64,000 bases of DNA from positions 806,001 to 870,000 of the forward strand of contig NZ_JAPCZF010000001.1 of NCBI RefSeq assembly GCF_025938095.1. Reading direction: 5' to 3'. The number at the start of each line of letters is the position of its first letter. Position 1 is the first letter of the stretch. Below are positions 34,501-46,787 of this stretch, one piece after another. The translations under genes and the position numbers were made by a program. Under the pieces are notes generated by a model. That model did not search any database, was not told the DNA's origin, and saw only the letters and a program-made list of their open reading frames with translations. The stretch is from Novosphingobium sp. JCM 18896 (lineage in GTDB: Bacteria > Pseudomonadota > Alphaproteobacteria > Sphingomonadales > Sphingomonadaceae).

Positions 34501-36663
34501 TCAGCCTTCCATCCAGTCCTTGAAGAAGCGCTCGTTGGCCTCACGCAGCGTCTTTACCGGAATGTCGAAGCCCGGCCCCTTGAGCGAGGTCCCGGTCGTG
34601 GTGCCGATGCGCGTGACCGGGATGCCCTTGGCCTTGATCTCGTCGGCCTCGCGACCCGTCACGACATAGCGGCTCTGGTCCTCGCCGAAGGCCTGACCGG
34701 CATCGGCGATATCGATCTCGCAGCCGATGCCGCTGGCCATGGCCATTTCGGCGAGGGCTACCAGCAGGCCGCCGTCGGACACGTCGTGCACCGCGGTCAC
34801 GCGGCGATCGGCGATCAGTTCGCGGACGAATTCGCCGTTGTGGCGCTCGGCCTCGAGATCGACCGGCGGCGGTGCGCCTTCCTCGCGGCCGTGGAGTTCG
34901 CGCAGCCAGAGCGACTGGCCCAAGTGGCCCTTGCTCTCGCCGATGACATAGATCGGCTCGCCCATCGCATGGAACTTGATCGTCGCCATCTTGCTGTGAT
35001 CGAGCATCAGGCCGACGCCGCCGATCGCGGGGGTGGGCAGGATCGCCGAGCCGCCACCGGTCGCCTTGCTCTCGTTGTAGAGGCTGACGTTGCCCGAGAC
35101 GATCGGATAGTCGAGCGCGCGGCAGGCGTCGCCCATGCCTTCGAGCGCGCCGACGATCTGGCCCATGATCTCGGGCCGCTGCGGGTTGGCGAAGTTCAAG
35201 CAGTTGGTGATGGCGAGCGGCGTCGCGCCGACCGCGCAGATGTTGCGATAGGTCTCGGCCACCGCCTGCTTGCCGCCTTCGTAGGGGTCCGCGAAGCAAT
35301 AGCGCGGCGTGCAGTCGGTGCTGATCGCGAGCGCCTTGTCGGTACCGTGGATGCGCACGACCGCGGCGTCACCGCCCGACTTCTGCAGGGTGTCGGCGCC
35401 GACCTGGCTGTCGTACTGTTCGAAGATCCAGCGGCGCGAGGCGAGATCGGGGCTGGCGATCAGCGCCAGCAGGTCCGCGCCGAGATCGGCGCTCGCCGGA
35501 ACATTCGTCAGTTCCGCCGGCTTCGGCGTCGGCACATGCGGACGATCATAGAGCGGGGCATCGTCGGCCAGCGGGCCGAGCGGAATGTCGCAGACCACCT
35601 GGCCGTCGAATTCGAGCACCATGTGGCCGGTGTCGGTGACTTCGCCGATCACCGCGAAATCGAGCTCCCACTTCTTGAAGATCGCCTCGGCCATCGGCTC
35701 CTTGCCGGGCTGAAGCACCATGAGCATGCGCTCCTGGCTCTCCGAGAGCATCATTTCGTAGGGCGTCATGCCCTCTTCGCGGCAGGGCACGTTGTTCATG
35801 TTCAGGCGAATGCCCGCGCCGCCCTTGCTAGCCATCTCGACCGAGGACGAGGTGAGGCCAGCGGCGCCCATGTCCTGGATCGCGACGATCGCGTCGGTCG
35901 CCATCAGTTCGAGGCAGGCCTCGATCAGCAGCTTTTCGGTGAAGGGATCGCCGACCTGCACGGTCGGGCGCTTCTCTTCCGACTTCTCGTCGAAGTCGGC
36001 CGAGGCCATGGTCGCGCCGTGGATGCCGTCGCGGCCGGTCTTCGAGCCGACGTAGACGATCGGATTGCCGAGGCCGGTGGCGGCCGAATAGAAGATCTTG
36101 TCGGTATCGGCGACGCCCACGGTCATCGCATTGACCAGGATGTTGCCGTCATAGGCTTTGTGGAAATTGGTCTCGCCGCCGACCGTCGGCACGCCGACGC
36201 AGTTGCCGTAGCCGCCGATGCCCGCGACCACGCCCTGGACCAGGTGCTTCATCTTCGGGTGATCGGGCCGGCCGAAGCGCAGCGCGTTCATGTTGGCGAC
36301 GGGACGCGCGCCCATGGTGAAGACGTCGCGCAGGATGCCGCCGACGCCGGTCGCCGCGCCCTGGTAGGGTTCGATGTAGCTCGGGTGGTTGTGGCTCTCC
36401 ATCTTGAAGATGGCGGCCTGGCCGTCGCCGATGTCGATCACGCCGGCGTTCTCGCCGGGGCCGCAGATCACCCAGGGGGCTTCGGTCGGCAGCTTCTTGA
36501 GATGGAGGCGGCTCGACTTGTACGAGCAGTGCTCGGACCACATGACCGAGAATATGCCGAGCTCGACCATGTTCGGCTCACGCCCGAGCGCATGCAGGAC
36601 GCGCTCGTACTCTTCTGCGGACAGCCCGTGGGCGGCGACGACATCTGCGGTGATCTCGGACAT
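34501..36663 (-). CDS. purL: phosphoribosylformylglycinamidine synthase subunit PurL
   Basis: 720-residue small-type PurL, the FGAM synthase of the PurLQS complex in purine synthesis. N-terminal [35 protein letters not shown] and the two AIRS-like halves with ATP sites are visible; the second half has [11 protein letters not shown]. Length is typical of the purS/purQ-dependent enzyme, and neither partner gene is in this window. Start ATG 36663. It is convergent with serB and divergent from xseB (95-base gap). Confidence 0.97.
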   Translation of the reverse strand: MSEITADVVAAHGLSAEEYERVLHALGREPNMVELGIFSVMWSEHCSYKSSRLHLKKLPTEAPWVICGPGENAGVIDIGDGQAAIFKMESHNHPSYIEPYQGAATGVGGILRDVFTMGARPVANMNALRFGRPDHPKMKHLVQGVVAGIGGYGNCVGVPTVGGETNFHKAYDGNILVNAMTVGVADTDKIFYSAATGLGNPIVYVGSKTGRDGIHGATMASADFDEKSEEKRPTVQVGDPFTEKLLIEACLELMATDAIVAIQDMGAAGLTSSSVEMASKGGAGIRLNMNNVPCREEGMTPYEMMLSESQERMLMVLQPGKEPMAEAIFKKWELDFAVIGEVTDTGHMVLEFDGQVVCDIPLGPLADDAPLYDRPHVPTPKPAELTNVPASADLGADLLALIASPDLASRRWIFEQYDSQVGADTLQKSGGDAAVVRIHGTDKALAISTDCTPRYCFADPYEGGKQAVAETYRNICAVGATPLAITNCLNFANPQRPEIMGQIVGALEGMGDACRALDYPIVSGNVSLYNESKATGGGSAILPTPAIGGVGLMLDHSKMATIKFHAMGEPIYVIGESKGHLGQSLWLRELHGREEGAPPPVDLEAERHNGEFVRELIADRRVTAVHDVSDGGLLVALAEMAMASGIGCEIDIADAGQAFGEDQSRYVVTGREADEIKAKGIPVTRIGTTTGTSLKGPGFDIPVKTLREANERFFKDWMEG

Positions 36664-36757
36664 GCCGCGCCCTTAGCTCGCCTCTGCGCGGAGCGCTAGA
36701 CGTCAGCACAGGATTGGAGCGCTTGACCGGTGGACGCCGCCCGGCCATTGCTGGCGC

Positions 36758-37015
36758 ATGGTTGAAACCGCTGCCTCAGACATCGCCGGACTGACCTTCG
36801 AGGACGCGCTGCGCGCGCTGGAGGACGTGGTCCGCAAGCTCGAGAGTGGGGAAGTGCCGCTCGACGATTCGATCACGCTCTACGAACGCGGCGAACATCT
36901 GCGCAAGCATTGCCAGGCCCGACTCGACGCCGCGCAGCTGCGGATCGAGCGGATCGTCGCCGGCCCCGACGGGAACGCGACGGGCACCCAGCCTTTCGAC
37001 GATCCGGGCCGCTGA
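36758..37015 (+). CDS. xseB: exodeoxyribonuclease VII small subunit
   Basis: 85-residue XseB, partner of XseA in the ssDNA exonuclease VII. The family core is FEDALRALEDVVRKLESGEV (about 11-30), then LDDSITLYERGEHLRKHC, a helical hairpin. It is followed after one base by ispA, the usual xseB-ispA linkage, indicating an operon continuing into coaD. xseA is not in the window. Confidence 0.97.
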   Translation: MVETAASDIAGLTFEDALRALEDVVRKLESGEVPLDDSITLYERGEHLRKHCQARLDAAQLRIERIVAGPDGNATGTQPFDDPGR

Positions 37016-37016
37016 C

Positions 37017-37940
37017 ATGAGCGAAACCGGCGTGAGCGACGGCCTGTCGACCGAGAGCCTTCTGGCCGACGGCCTGGCCCGTATCGCGCGCGACATCGAC
37101 GAGGCCTTCGACCAGCTTCTGCCCGTGCCGCAGGATCCGCGCGCGCGTCTGATCGAGGCGATGCGCTATGCCTGCATCGGCGGTGGCAAGCGGCTGCGCC
37201 CGCTGTTGCTGACCGCGACGGCCGAGATGTTCGGCGTCGATCGCGACGCGGCGCTGCGTGCTGGTGTCGCGATCGAGGCGATCCACGTCTATTCGCTGAT
37301 CCACGACGATCTTCCCTGCATGGACGACGATGCCCTGCGCCACGGCAAGCCGACGGTGCACAAGGCTTTCGACGAGGCGACCGCAGTGCTCGCCGGCGAC
37401 GCGCTCCATGCCTTCGCTTTCGAACTGCTCGCCGATCCGGTGACCAGCGGCGATCCCTTCACGCGGATCGAACTTGTCGCCACGCTCGGCCAGTCGAGCG
37501 GCTTCCAGGGCATGGCCGGCGGCCAGATGATGGACATGATGGCCGAGGAAAGCGACTTCGACCTGCAGACGATCACACGCCTCCAGCAACTCAAGACCGG
37601 TGCCCTGCTCGGCGCCTCGGTCGAGATGGGGGCGATCCTGGGGCGGATCCCGCCCGAAGGCCGCACGCATCTGCGCGGCTATGCCCGCGACATCGGCCTC
37701 GCCTTCCAGATCGTCGACGATCTGCTCGACCACGAAGGCGACGAGAAAGCCGCGGGCAAGGCGCTGCGCAAGGATGCCGAACAGGGCAAGCAGACCTTCG
37801 TGTCGTTGCTCGGCCCGGAACGCGCGCGTTCGCAAGCGCGGATGCTCGTCGATCAGGCGGTCGCGCAACTCGGCAGCCACGGCGCCGAAGCCGATCTGCT
37901 GCGCGCGCTGGCGCGCTACATCGTGGAAAGGAATCATTGA
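37017..37940 (+). CDS. ispA: farnesyl/polyprenyl diphosphate synthase
   Basis: 307-residue trans-isoprenyl diphosphate synthase. The first Asp-rich motif is HDDLPCMDDD, the second DDLLDHEGD; GGGKRLRP binds IPP. The residues before the first motif (IHVYSLIHDD) and the length fit the farnesyl-diphosphate synthase IspA type, which makes C15 for quinones and undecaprenyl. ATG 37017 is one base after xseB's stop. Its stop overlaps the coaD start by one base (TGATG). A geranyl(geranyl) product specificity cannot be excluded. Confidence 0.94.
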   Translation: MSETGVSDGLSTESLLADGLARIARDIDEAFDQLLPVPQDPRARLIEAMRYACIGGGKRLRPLLLTATAEMFGVDRDAALRAGVAIEAIHVYSLIHDDLPCMDDDALRHGKPTVHKAFDEATAVLAGDALHAFAFELLADPVTSGDPFTRIELVATLGQSSGFQGMAGGQMMDMMAEESDFDLQTITRLQQLKTGALLGASVEMGAILGRIPPEGRTHLRGYARDIGLAFQIVDDLLDHEGDEKAAGKALRKDAEQGKQTFVSLLGPERARSQARMLVDQAVAQLGSHGAEADLLRALARYIVERNH

Positions 37941-38461
37941 TGACGGGTGGTAAGGAGCGGGTCGGGGTCTATCCGGGCACCTTCGATCCGATCACGCTCG
38001 GCCATGCCGACATCATCCGTCGCGGCGCCAAGCTCGTCGACCGGCTGATCATCGGCGTCACCACCAACATCTCGAAGAATCCGATGTTCTCCGCCGAGGA
38101 ACGCATGGCCATGGTCCGGCGCGAGGTCGACGCACTGGGCATCGACAACGTCGAGGTCGTCGGCTTCAACGCATTGCTCATGCGCTTTGCCGAGAAGCAG
38201 GGCGCTTCGGTCATCGTCCGCGGCCTGCGCGCGGTCGCAGACTTCGAATACGAATACCAGATGGCCGGCATGAACCAGCAGCTCAACGCCAAGATCGAGA
38301 CGATCTTCCTGATGGCCGACGTCAGCCTGCAGCCGATTGCCTCGAAGCTGGTCAAGGAAATCGCGCTGTTCGGTGGCGATATCGCGAACTTCGTCAGCCC
38401 GACCGTGCGCGATGACGTGCTGGTGCGGATCGAGCAGACCGGACGGCTCGGCGAGTACTGA
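37940..38461 (+). CDS. coaD: phosphopantetheine adenylyltransferase
   Basis: 173-residue CoaD, the penultimate step of coenzyme A synthesis. The nucleotidyltransferase motif GTFDPITLGH (TxGH) is near the N-terminus, RGLRAVADFEYEYQM is the conserved middle block, and the C-terminal segment is LQPIASKLVKEIA. The ATG at 37940 overlaps the ispA stop; an upstream TTG is possible. It is in the xseB-ispA-coaD run, with the PPIase gene 142 bases on. Confidence 0.96.
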   Translation: MTGGKERVGVYPGTFDPITLGHADIIRRGAKLVDRLIIGVTTNISKNPMFSAEERMAMVRREVDALGIDNVEVVGFNALLMRFAEKQGASVIVRGLRAVADFEYEYQMAGMNQQLNAKIETIFLMADVSLQPIASKLVKEIALFGGDIANFVSPTVRDDVLVRIEQTGRLGEY

Positions 38462-38603
38462 TCGAGCCGAGCGTCAAAACGCGACAACCAACCGGCCGCG
38501 ACGGGTTCCGTTCATTGCCATGACAGCGGCGGAACGCTATCGGAGCGGCCGATCGATACCGGAGGCCCAGGCCGCCGGTCTGGCCATGGGTGAGTGCTGC
38601 CGA

Positions 38604-39275
38604 ATGAAATCCCGTCTGTTCGCGTCTCTGTTTCTGGGCCTGTCGCTCGTCGCGGCGCCCGCCATGGCCAAGGATGCCCCTGCCGTGACCCCGGCCAAGG
38701 TCTACCCGACCCTGGTCGACACCAATCCCGCGAACAAACCGCAGGACGTGCTCTATCTCGAGCTGTCGAACGGCGGCCGCGTCACGATCCGGCTGATGCC
38801 CGAATGGGCGCCCAACCACGTCGAGCGGATCAAGACGCTCGTCGCCGAGCATTTCTACGACGGCATCATCTTCCACCGCGTGATCGACGGCTTCATGGCA
38901 CAAACCGGAGATCCGACGGGTACCGGCGAGGGCGGCTCGAAGCTTCCCGACCTCAAGTCCGAATTCAACCCGCTGCCGCACGTGCGCGGCACGCTGTCGA
39001 TGGCGCGGACCAACGATCCGAACAGCGCCAACAGCCAGTTCTTCATCGTGTTCTATCCGCGCTTCGCGCTCGACCATAAGTACACGGTGTTCGGCCGTGT
39101 GATCGCGGGCATGGACGTGGCCGATCGGATCGAGCGCGGCGAACCGCCGCAGAACCCGACCAAGATCGTCCGCGCCTGGATGGGCGCCGAGGGTGCGCCC
39201 CTGCCGGCCGCCGCCGCTCCTGCACCGGCGGCCCCGGTGACGGCCGATCAGCTGAGCAATTCGAAGTCGAATTGA
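38604..39275 (+). CDS. periplasmic cyclophilin-type peptidyl-prolyl isomerase
   Basis: 223-residue cyclophilin. Signal peptide MKSRLFASLFLGLSLVAAPAMA sends it to the periplasm. Cyclophilin motifs: FYDGIIFHRVIDGFMAQTGD (catalytic Arg in FHRV), GTLSMAR, NSQFFI and HKYTVFGRVI. An Ala/Pro-rich tail follows (about 198-215). It accelerates proline isomerisation during envelope protein folding. The start ATG 38604 is set by the signal peptide; a longer frame upstream lacks support. It is linked to coaD and queA, as in many alphaproteobacteria. Confidence 0.94.
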   Translation: MKSRLFASLFLGLSLVAAPAMAKDAPAVTPAKVYPTLVDTNPANKPQDVLYLELSNGGRVTIRLMPEWAPNHVERIKTLVAEHFYDGIIFHRVIDGFMAQTGDPTGTGEGGSKLPDLKSEFNPLPHVRGTLSMARTNDPNSANSQFFIVFYPRFALDHKYTVFGRVIAGMDVADRIERGEPPQNPTKIVRAWMGAEGAPLPAAAAPAPAAPVTADQLSNSKSN

Positions 39276-39301
39276 TTTCCGAGACGCGCTAGGCGCGCCG
39301 C

Positions 39302-40330
39302 ATGCGCGTAGACCTCTTCGACTTCGACCTTCCGCCCGAGAACATCGCCCTGCGTCCCGTGCGCCCGCGCGACGCGGCACGCATGCTCGTGGTCGCGGGT
39401 GAAGCTTCGCTCGACGATCGCCGCGTTGCCGATCTGCCGGGGCTACTACGCTCCGGCGACGTTCTGGTGTTCAACGACACGCGCGTGATCCCGGCGCAGC
39501 TCGAGGGCAGGCGCGGCGAGGCGAAGATCGGTGCGACTCTGCACAAGCGGATCGACCTGCGCCGCTGGCAGGCCTTCGTGCGCAATGCCAAGCGGCTGCG
39601 CGAGGGCGATCGGATCGAATTCCCCGCCGATGTCGAAGCCGTGGCCGAGGAGCGGCACGCCGACGGCAGCTGGACCCTGGCCTTCGCCGGCGAAGAGCCG
39701 GTCGAGGTCCTGCTCGAGCGCGCCGGCCAGATGCCGCTGCCGCCGTACATCGCCGGCAAGCGGCCGACCGACGAGGCCGATCACCAGGACTACCAGACGA
39801 TGTTCGCGGCCGAGAAGGGCGCCGTGGCGGCGCCGACGGCCGCGCTGCATTTCACGCCCGAGCTGATGGCCGGGCTGGCCGAAGCCGGCGTGGCGCACGA
39901 GACGCTGACACTGCACGTCGGCGCGGGCACCTTCCTGCCGGTCAAGGCCGAGGATACCGCCGATCACGCGATGCATTCCGAATGGGGCCGCATCGACGCA
40001 GCCACCGCCGACCGCCTCAACGCCGTGCGCCAGGCCGGCGGGCGAGTGATCGCGGTGGGCACGACCAGCCTGCGCCTGCTCGAAAGCGCGACCGGCGAGG
40101 ACGGGATCATCCGTCCGTTCGAAGGTGATACCGCGATCTTCATCACCCCCGGCTATCGCTTCCGCGCGATCGACGGGCTGATGACCAATTTCCACCTGCC
40201 GAAATCGACGCTGTTCATGCTGGTTTCGGCGCTGATGGGGCTTGAGACGATGCAGGCGGCCTATGCCCATGCGATCGCCGCGGGCTATCGATTCTATTCC
40301 TACGGCGATTCCAGCCTGTTGCTGCCTTGA
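39302..40330 (+). CDS. queA: tRNA preQ1(34) S-adenosylmethionine ribosyltransferase-isomerase
   Basis: 342-residue QueA, which transfers the ribosyl moiety of SAM to preQ1 in tRNA, making epoxyqueuosine. Family features: [11 protein letters not shown], the [12 protein letters not shown] block, MPLPPYI, the [10 protein letters not shown] site and [15 protein letters not shown]. Usually queA and tgt are adjacent; here they are 5.3 kb apart, with unrelated genes between. It follows the PPIase gene by 26 bases. Confidence 0.97.
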   Translation: MRVDLFDFDLPPENIALRPVRPRDAARMLVVAGEASLDDRRVADLPGLLRSGDVLVFNDTRVIPAQLEGRRGEAKIGATLHKRIDLRRWQAFVRNAKRLREGDRIEFPADVEAVAEERHADGSWTLAFAGEEPVEVLLERAGQMPLPPYIAGKRPTDEADHQDYQTMFAAEKGAVAAPTAALHFTPELMAGLAEAGVAHETLTLHVGAGTFLPVKAEDTADHAMHSEWGRIDAATADRLNAVRQAGGRVIAVGTTSLRLLESATGEDGIIRPFEGDTAIFITPGYRFRAIDGLMTNFHLPKSTLFMLVSALMGLETMQAAYAHAIAAGYRFYSYGDSSLLLP

Positions 40331-40361
40331 ACCTTTCATCGTGCGACCTCATCTGTGCGCG

Positions 40362-41296
<935 letters not shown>

Positions 41297-41300
<4 letters not shown>

Positions 41301-42064
41301 GCTTCAACCTGCGCGGCACCCTCGCGATCTACAAGTTCGAGCTGGCGCGCACCTGGCGCACCTTGTTCCAGTCGATCCTGACCCCGGTGCTGACCACCTC
41401 GCTCTATTTCATCGTGTTCGGCGGGGCGATCGGCTCGCGGATCGATACGATGGGCGGCGTGCCCTATGCGGCCTTCATCGTCCCCGGCCTGCTGATGCTG
41501 ACGATCCTGGCCGAAAGCACGGCTAACGCCTCTTTCGGTATCTACCTGCCGCGGTTCACGGGGACGGTCTACGAACTGCTCTCGGCGCCGATCGGCGTGG
41601 CCGAGACCCTGGTCGGCTATGTCGGCGCGGCGGCGACCAAGTCGGTGATCCTGGCGGTGGTGATCCTCGCCACGGCGCGGGTCTTCGTCGACTATCATAT
41701 CGAGCATCCGCTGCTCGCCGCCTTCTTCATCCTGCTGAGCGCCGTGGCCTTCTCCTTGCTCGGCTTCATCCTCGGCTGCTGGGCCGATGGCTTCGAGAAG
41801 CTGCAGGTCGTGCCGATGCTGGTGCTGACCCCGCTGACCTTCCTCGGCGGCACCTTCTACTCGATCCAGATGCTGCCCGAGCCCTGGAAGACGGTGACCT
41901 TGTTTAACCCCGTGGTCTATCTGGTCAACGGCCTGCGCTGGACCTTCTACGGCCAAGCCGACGTCAACTTCGGCGCGGCGATCACCGCGACCCTGGGCTT
42001 CATGGCTCTGTGCATCGCGGTGATCGCGTTCATCTTCCGCACGGGCTGGCGCCTGCGCAGCTGA
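41297..42064 (+). CDS. ABC-2-type exporter permease (YadH-like)
   Basis: 255-residue inner-membrane permease with about six helices and the ABC-2 signature region (about 160-215: [19 protein letters not shown], then [15 protein letters not shown]). It is coupled by a 4-base overlap to the ATPase gene. The YadH-type pair exports hydrophobic or antibiotic-like compounds in related systems; here the substrate is unknown. Ends 10 bases before the convergent tetR stop. Confidence 0.92.
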
Positions 42065-42074
42065 CGCGCGATAG

Positions 42075-42659
42075 CTAGATCTCACACGGATCGCGCGACG
42101 GCATCGTCGCGTCGATCAGCGCCTCGTCGGCGGGCAGGTGGCCGTCGAGAATGAGCATGGCGAGACCGTGGGCGATCGCCCAGGCGCGCACCTGGATCTC
42201 GCGCGCCGCCGCCGCATCGCCGCCGCTCAGCGCCTCCGAATTGGCGCGCAGCAGGCGGCCCGCCGGGTTGTTGCCGAGTTCGGCCCCGCCGGCGAGCTCG
42301 GCGTGGCTGAAGATCAGGCGGAACAGGCCCGGATGGGCAATGGCGAAGCGCACATAGGCACGCCCGGTCGCGGCGAAGCCCAGCGGGCCACCGCCCGCAG
42401 CGGCCGCGGCCAGGCTTTGCTCCTCGAACAGCTTGGCCAGACCGGTCTCGGCCAGGGCGCTCAGAAGCGCGTGCTTGTCGGGGAAGTGGCGATAGACCGC
42501 CGTCGCAGAGACGCCGACCTCGCGTGCCAGCTGACGCAGCGAAAGTTCGTTCGGATCCGCGGTTTCGAGCGCTTTAAGGCCGGCTTCGACGAGCGCCGAA
42601 CGCAGGTCGCCGTGGTGATAGGTGCGGTTGGTCTCGGACGATGTTGACACTGTTATCAT
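42075..42659 (-). CDS. TetR/AcrR-family transcriptional regulator
   Basis: 194-residue one-component repressor. The N-terminal helix-turn-helix (about 30-62: LSLRQLAREVGVSATAVYRHF) matches TetR; the C-terminal domain (about 90-190) carries a TetR_C-type WHG-like segment (RVRAWAIAHGLAML). It is divergent from the carotenoid oxygenase gene across a 44-base promoter region and convergent with the ABC genes, so the oxygenase is its most likely target. The ligand is unknown. Confidence 0.92.
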   Translation of the reverse strand: MITVSTSSETNRTYHHGDLRSALVEAGLKALETADPNELSLRQLAREVGVSATAVYRHFPDKHALLSALAETGLAKLFEEQSLAAAAAGGGPLGFAATGRAYVRFAIAHPGLFRLIFSHAELAGGAELGNNPAGRLLRANSEALSGGDAAAAREIQVRAWAIAHGLAMLILDGHLPADEALIDATMPSRDPCEI

Positions 42660-42671
42660 TGCCTGTATGTT
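42644..42671 (+). promoter_or_regulatory. sigma-70-type promoter of carotenoid oxygenase gene
   Basis: TTGACA (42644-42649), 16-base spacer and TATGTT (42666-42671), giving a short leader before ATG 42704. It overlaps an imperfect inverted repeat (ATGTTGA at 42641-42647, TCAACAT at 42679-42685), a plausible TetR operator in the divergent gap. Confidence 0.55.
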
Positions 42672-42703
42672 TACGACATCAACATTAGGTGGAGACTTGT
42701 ATC

Positions 42704-44128
42704 ATGGCAAGCGCAGTCGAAGACACGATCCGCAGCATCGTCGGGAAGGGCATCGAAGTCGTTTCGGACATCAACCGCCGTCTCCAGGACGACAAGGCCG
42801 AGCATCGCTTTCTCTCCGGCATCCACGCGCCGCTGCACGACGAGCGCACGCTGACCGATCTCGCGGTGACGGGCACGATCCCGGCCGAGCTCTCGGGTCG
42901 CTATGTGCGTATCGGGCCCAACCCGTTCAAGCCCGATCCGCGCGGCTATCACTGGTTCATCGGCGACGGCATGGTCCACGGCCTGCGGCTCAAGGACGGC
43001 AAGGCCGAGTGGTATCGCAACCGCTACATCCGCTCGAAGAAGCTCGAAGGCGTCGGCGGGCCGGAAGCGGCACCGGGGCCACGCCGCTCGAACTTCGACA
43101 ACGTGAACACCAACGTGATCCAACTCGGGTGCAAGATTCTGGCGCTGGTCGAGGCCGGATCCTATCCGGTCGAACTCTCGGACGAGCTGGAATCGATCGC
43201 CTACAGAGACTTCGGCGGCAGCCTGACAGGGCCCTTCACCGCACACCCGCACGAGGACCCGCGGACGGGAGAACTCCATGCGATCACCTATGACGGCATG
43301 ACCCAAGACAAGGTCTGGCATGTCGTGGTGGGTAAGGAAGGCAAGGTCCGGCGCGAGCAGCCGATCGCGGTCGAGCACGGCCCCTCCATTCACGATTCCA
43401 CGATCACCGATCGCTACGTCGTGGTGTTCGACCTGCCCGTGACCTTCTCGATGAAGACGCTGATCGGCGGTGCGAGCTTCCCCTATCGCTGGAACCCCGA
43501 GCACAAGGCGCGCCTGGGCCTGCTGCCGCGCGAGGGCGATGAGCCGATCTGGTGCGAGCTGGATCCCTGCTACGTGTTCCACGTCGCCAATTCGTTCGAC
43601 CGCGCCGATGGCAAGGTCGTGGTCGATCTCGACGTCTACGACACGATGTTCGCCGGCGATGGCGAGGGCCCCAGCGGCAAGTCGCGCGGCTTCGAGCGCT
43701 GGGTGATCGATCCGGTCGCGCGCAGTGTGGATCGCCAGACGATCGATGCCGCGCCGCAGGAGTTCCCGCGGCCCGACGAGCGCTTCTTCGGCCAGGACTA
43801 CCGCTATGCCTGGGCGATCGGCCTGCCCGATGCCGAGACGACCTTCCTCGGCGAGCAGCCGCTCTATCGCCACGACCTCAAGACCGGCGAGCGGACCGCG
43901 CACCATTTCGGCCCCGGCAAAGTCCCCGGCGAATTCGTCTTCGTGCCGCGCAGCGCCGACGCGCCCGAAGGCGAGGGCTGGGTCATGGGCTACGTCATCG
44001 ACAAGGCGAACGAGACCACCGACCTGGTGATCCTCGACGCGAGCGACATGGCGGCCGAGCCCGTGGCGCTGGTGCACATCCCGCATCGCGTGCCGCCGGG
44101 GTTCCACGGGAACTGGCTGGCGGATTGA
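42704..44128 (+). CDS. carotenoid oxygenase-family dioxygenase
   Basis: 474-residue RPE65-type beta-propeller with a non-haem iron. The four His ligands are visible: His181 (FTAHPHEDP), His230 (PSIHDST), His293 ([10 protein letters not shown]) and His468 (PGFHGNW). These enzymes cleave carotenoids, apocarotenoids or stilbene-type lignin units with oxygen; sphingomonads carry several. Iron dependence is known; the substrate cannot be read. GGAG lies ten bases before ATG 42704; an in-frame upstream extension has no support. A TetR gene is divergent. No signal peptide, so cytosolic. Confidence 0.94.
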   Translation: MASAVEDTIRSIVGKGIEVVSDINRRLQDDKAEHRFLSGIHAPLHDERTLTDLAVTGTIPAELSGRYVRIGPNPFKPDPRGYHWFIGDGMVHGLRLKDGKAEWYRNRYIRSKKLEGVGGPEAAPGPRRSNFDNVNTNVIQLGCKILALVEAGSYPVELSDELESIAYRDFGGSLTGPFTAHPHEDPRTGELHAITYDGMTQDKVWHVVVGKEGKVRREQPIAVEHGPSIHDSTITDRYVVVFDLPVTFSMKTLIGGASFPYRWNPEHKARLGLLPREGDEPIWCELDPCYVFHVANSFDRADGKVVVDLDVYDTMFAGDGEGPSGKSRGFERWVIDPVARSVDRQTIDAAPQEFPRPDERFFGQDYRYAWAIGLPDAETTFLGEQPLYRHDLKTGERTAHHFGPGKVPGEFVFVPRSADAPEGEGWVMGYVIDKANETTDLVILDASDMAAEPVALVHIPHRVPPGFHGNWLAD

Positions 44129-44177
44129 TCGGGCCGCGAAGCGACGCGATTAGATGCTAGCGAAATAAAGCCCCTTC

Positions 44178-44255
44178 ATTCCCGCAAAGGCGGGAATCCA
44201 CCTCCGATGCTCTCATTTGGCAACGGTAGGAGATGGATCCCCGCTTCCGTGGGGA
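44178..44255. repeat. inverted ATTCCCGC-type palindrome pair
   Basis: ATTCCCGC-aaag-GCGGGAAT (44178-44197) and ATCCCCGC...GTGGGGA (44237-44255), with AATCCACCTCC and GGAGATGGAT facing each other across about 23 bases. It is an intergenic repeat pair of the REPIN shape, unlike the L/R element in sequence. It fills the gap between the convergent oxygenase and P450 genes. Confidence 0.7.
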
Positions 44256-44270
44256 GGACGGGCTTTTCCC

Positions 44271-45539
44271 TTAGGCCTTGTCCCACTCGACATGTAGCGC
44301 CTGAAGGCCATGGAGCATGTAAGTCGGCTCGTAGGAATAACGCCGCGCGCCCGCCGGGCCGTGGCGCTCTTCCGAAATGCGGATGTCCGAAGTGCGCGAG
44401 AGGAACTGTTCGAGTGCCACGCGCACTTCCATCCGCGCCAGCGGCGCGCCGATGCAGCCATGCGAGCCGCGGCTGAAAGCGACGTGGTCGCGCACGCCCG
44501 GGCGATCGTAGTCGAACGTGTCCGGATCGGCGAAGTGCCGGGGATCGCGGTTGGCGCCGCCCGAGCAGACCGTGACGATCGAACCCGCCGGGATATCGAC
44601 CCCGCCGACCACCCCGTCCTTGATCGCGAGCCGGGACATCGTCTTGACCGGCGGCTGCGTGCGCAGGACCTCCTCGATGAACTCGGGGATCCGGTGCGGC
44701 TCCGAGCGGAGCTTGGCCTGGACCTCCGGCATGTCGCCGAGCGTGCGGAAGGCAAACGCGACGAGCCGCGCCGAAGTGTCCTGGCCGGCGCCGAACAGGA
44801 AGCAGGCGAGCTGCGCCTTGACGTGCAGCCCCGGATCGCCGCCGTCCTTGAACCTGGCCTGGGCGAGATCGGTCAGCATGTCGTCGCGCGGGTTATCGAG
44901 GCGCTCGGTCAGATAGCCGAGGAAGCGCGCGTGCAGGTGGAGCAGCGGGTCTGCGCCGATCTTGAAGCCTTCGTCGCCGCCAAGCTGGGTCGGATCGGGA
45001 CCCATGGCTTCGAGTAGGGCGGGGCGATCCTCTTCGGGCACGCCGAGCAGATCGGCGATCACCAAGGTCGAGAGCGCGTGGGCGAAATCCTTGGTGATCT
45101 CGCAGCCGCGCTTGTCGATCAGGCCGTCGACCAGGCGGATGACCAGGCCGCCGACATAGTCTTCGTTGGCCTTGAGCCGCTTGTGCGTGAGCAGCGCCTG
45201 GAGCAGCGCGCGGTGTTGGGTGTGGTGCGTACCGTCGAAGGTGGCGAGGTGGTCGGTCCAGGGCATCTCGTGGCGATGCTCGGCGAGCTGCGCGGCGACA
45301 TTGCCGTTCGGCGTGAAGGGTAGCGGCGGCAGCGGCCCGGTAACGGCGACGGCGGAGGAGAACACCTCTCCCTGCTGGTTGTAGACCTCGAGCGCCTCGT
45401 CGTAGCCCGTGACCATGAAGACATCCTGGAACTTCTCGCGCATCACCGGGCAGGCCGACCGCAGCGAGGCGAGGTAGTTCGGAAGGTCCTGCGCGATCTC
45501 GGGATCGCTGAAGAAGTCGGTGTCGCGAAAATCGGTCAC
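44271..45539 (-). CDS. cytochrome P450
   Basis: About 422-residue bacterial class I P450. The I-helix acid-alcohol pair is FGAGQDTSA, the ExxR motif EVLR, and the haem loop FSRGSHGCIGAPLAR with the thiolate Cys. Soluble, no membrane anchor; it needs a ferredoxin and reductase, none of which is encoded here. GTG 45539 (MTDFRDTDF) is preceded by GGAGAG at about 11 bases; ATG 45578 is an alternative. It is convergent with the carotenoid oxygenase, and the pair could act on the same terpenoid, which is inference only. Confidence 0.93.
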   Translation of the reverse strand: MTDFRDTDFFSDPEIAQDLPNYLASLRSACPVMREKFQDVFMVTGYDEALEVYNQQGEVFSSAVAVTGPLPPLPFTPNGNVAAQLAEHRHEMPWTDHLATFDGTHHTQHRALLQALLTHKRLKANEDYVGGLVIRLVDGLIDKRGCEITKDFAHALSTLVIADLLGVPEEDRPALLEAMGPDPTQLGGDEGFKIGADPLLHLHARFLGYLTERLDNPRDDMLTDLAQARFKDGGDPGLHVKAQLACFLFGAGQDTSARLVAFAFRTLGDMPEVQAKLRSEPHRIPEFIEEVLRTQPPVKTMSRLAIKDGVVGGVDIPAGSIVTVCSGGANRDPRHFADPDTFDYDRPGVRDHVAFSRGSHGCIGAPLARMEVRVALEQFLSRTSDIRISEERHGPAGARRYSYEPTYMLHGLQALHVEWDKA

Positions 45540-45639
45540 GGCGTGTCTCTCTCCGGTGATTCTTTTTGTTCGCCGCATTGTTAGCACGCCGGCGAGCAGA
45601 CTCAACGGGCGCTAGCATCCGCGGCGGCAGGCTCTATAG

Positions 45640-46773
<1,134 letters not shown>

Positions 46774-46787
46774 AGGGATCCGAACCG

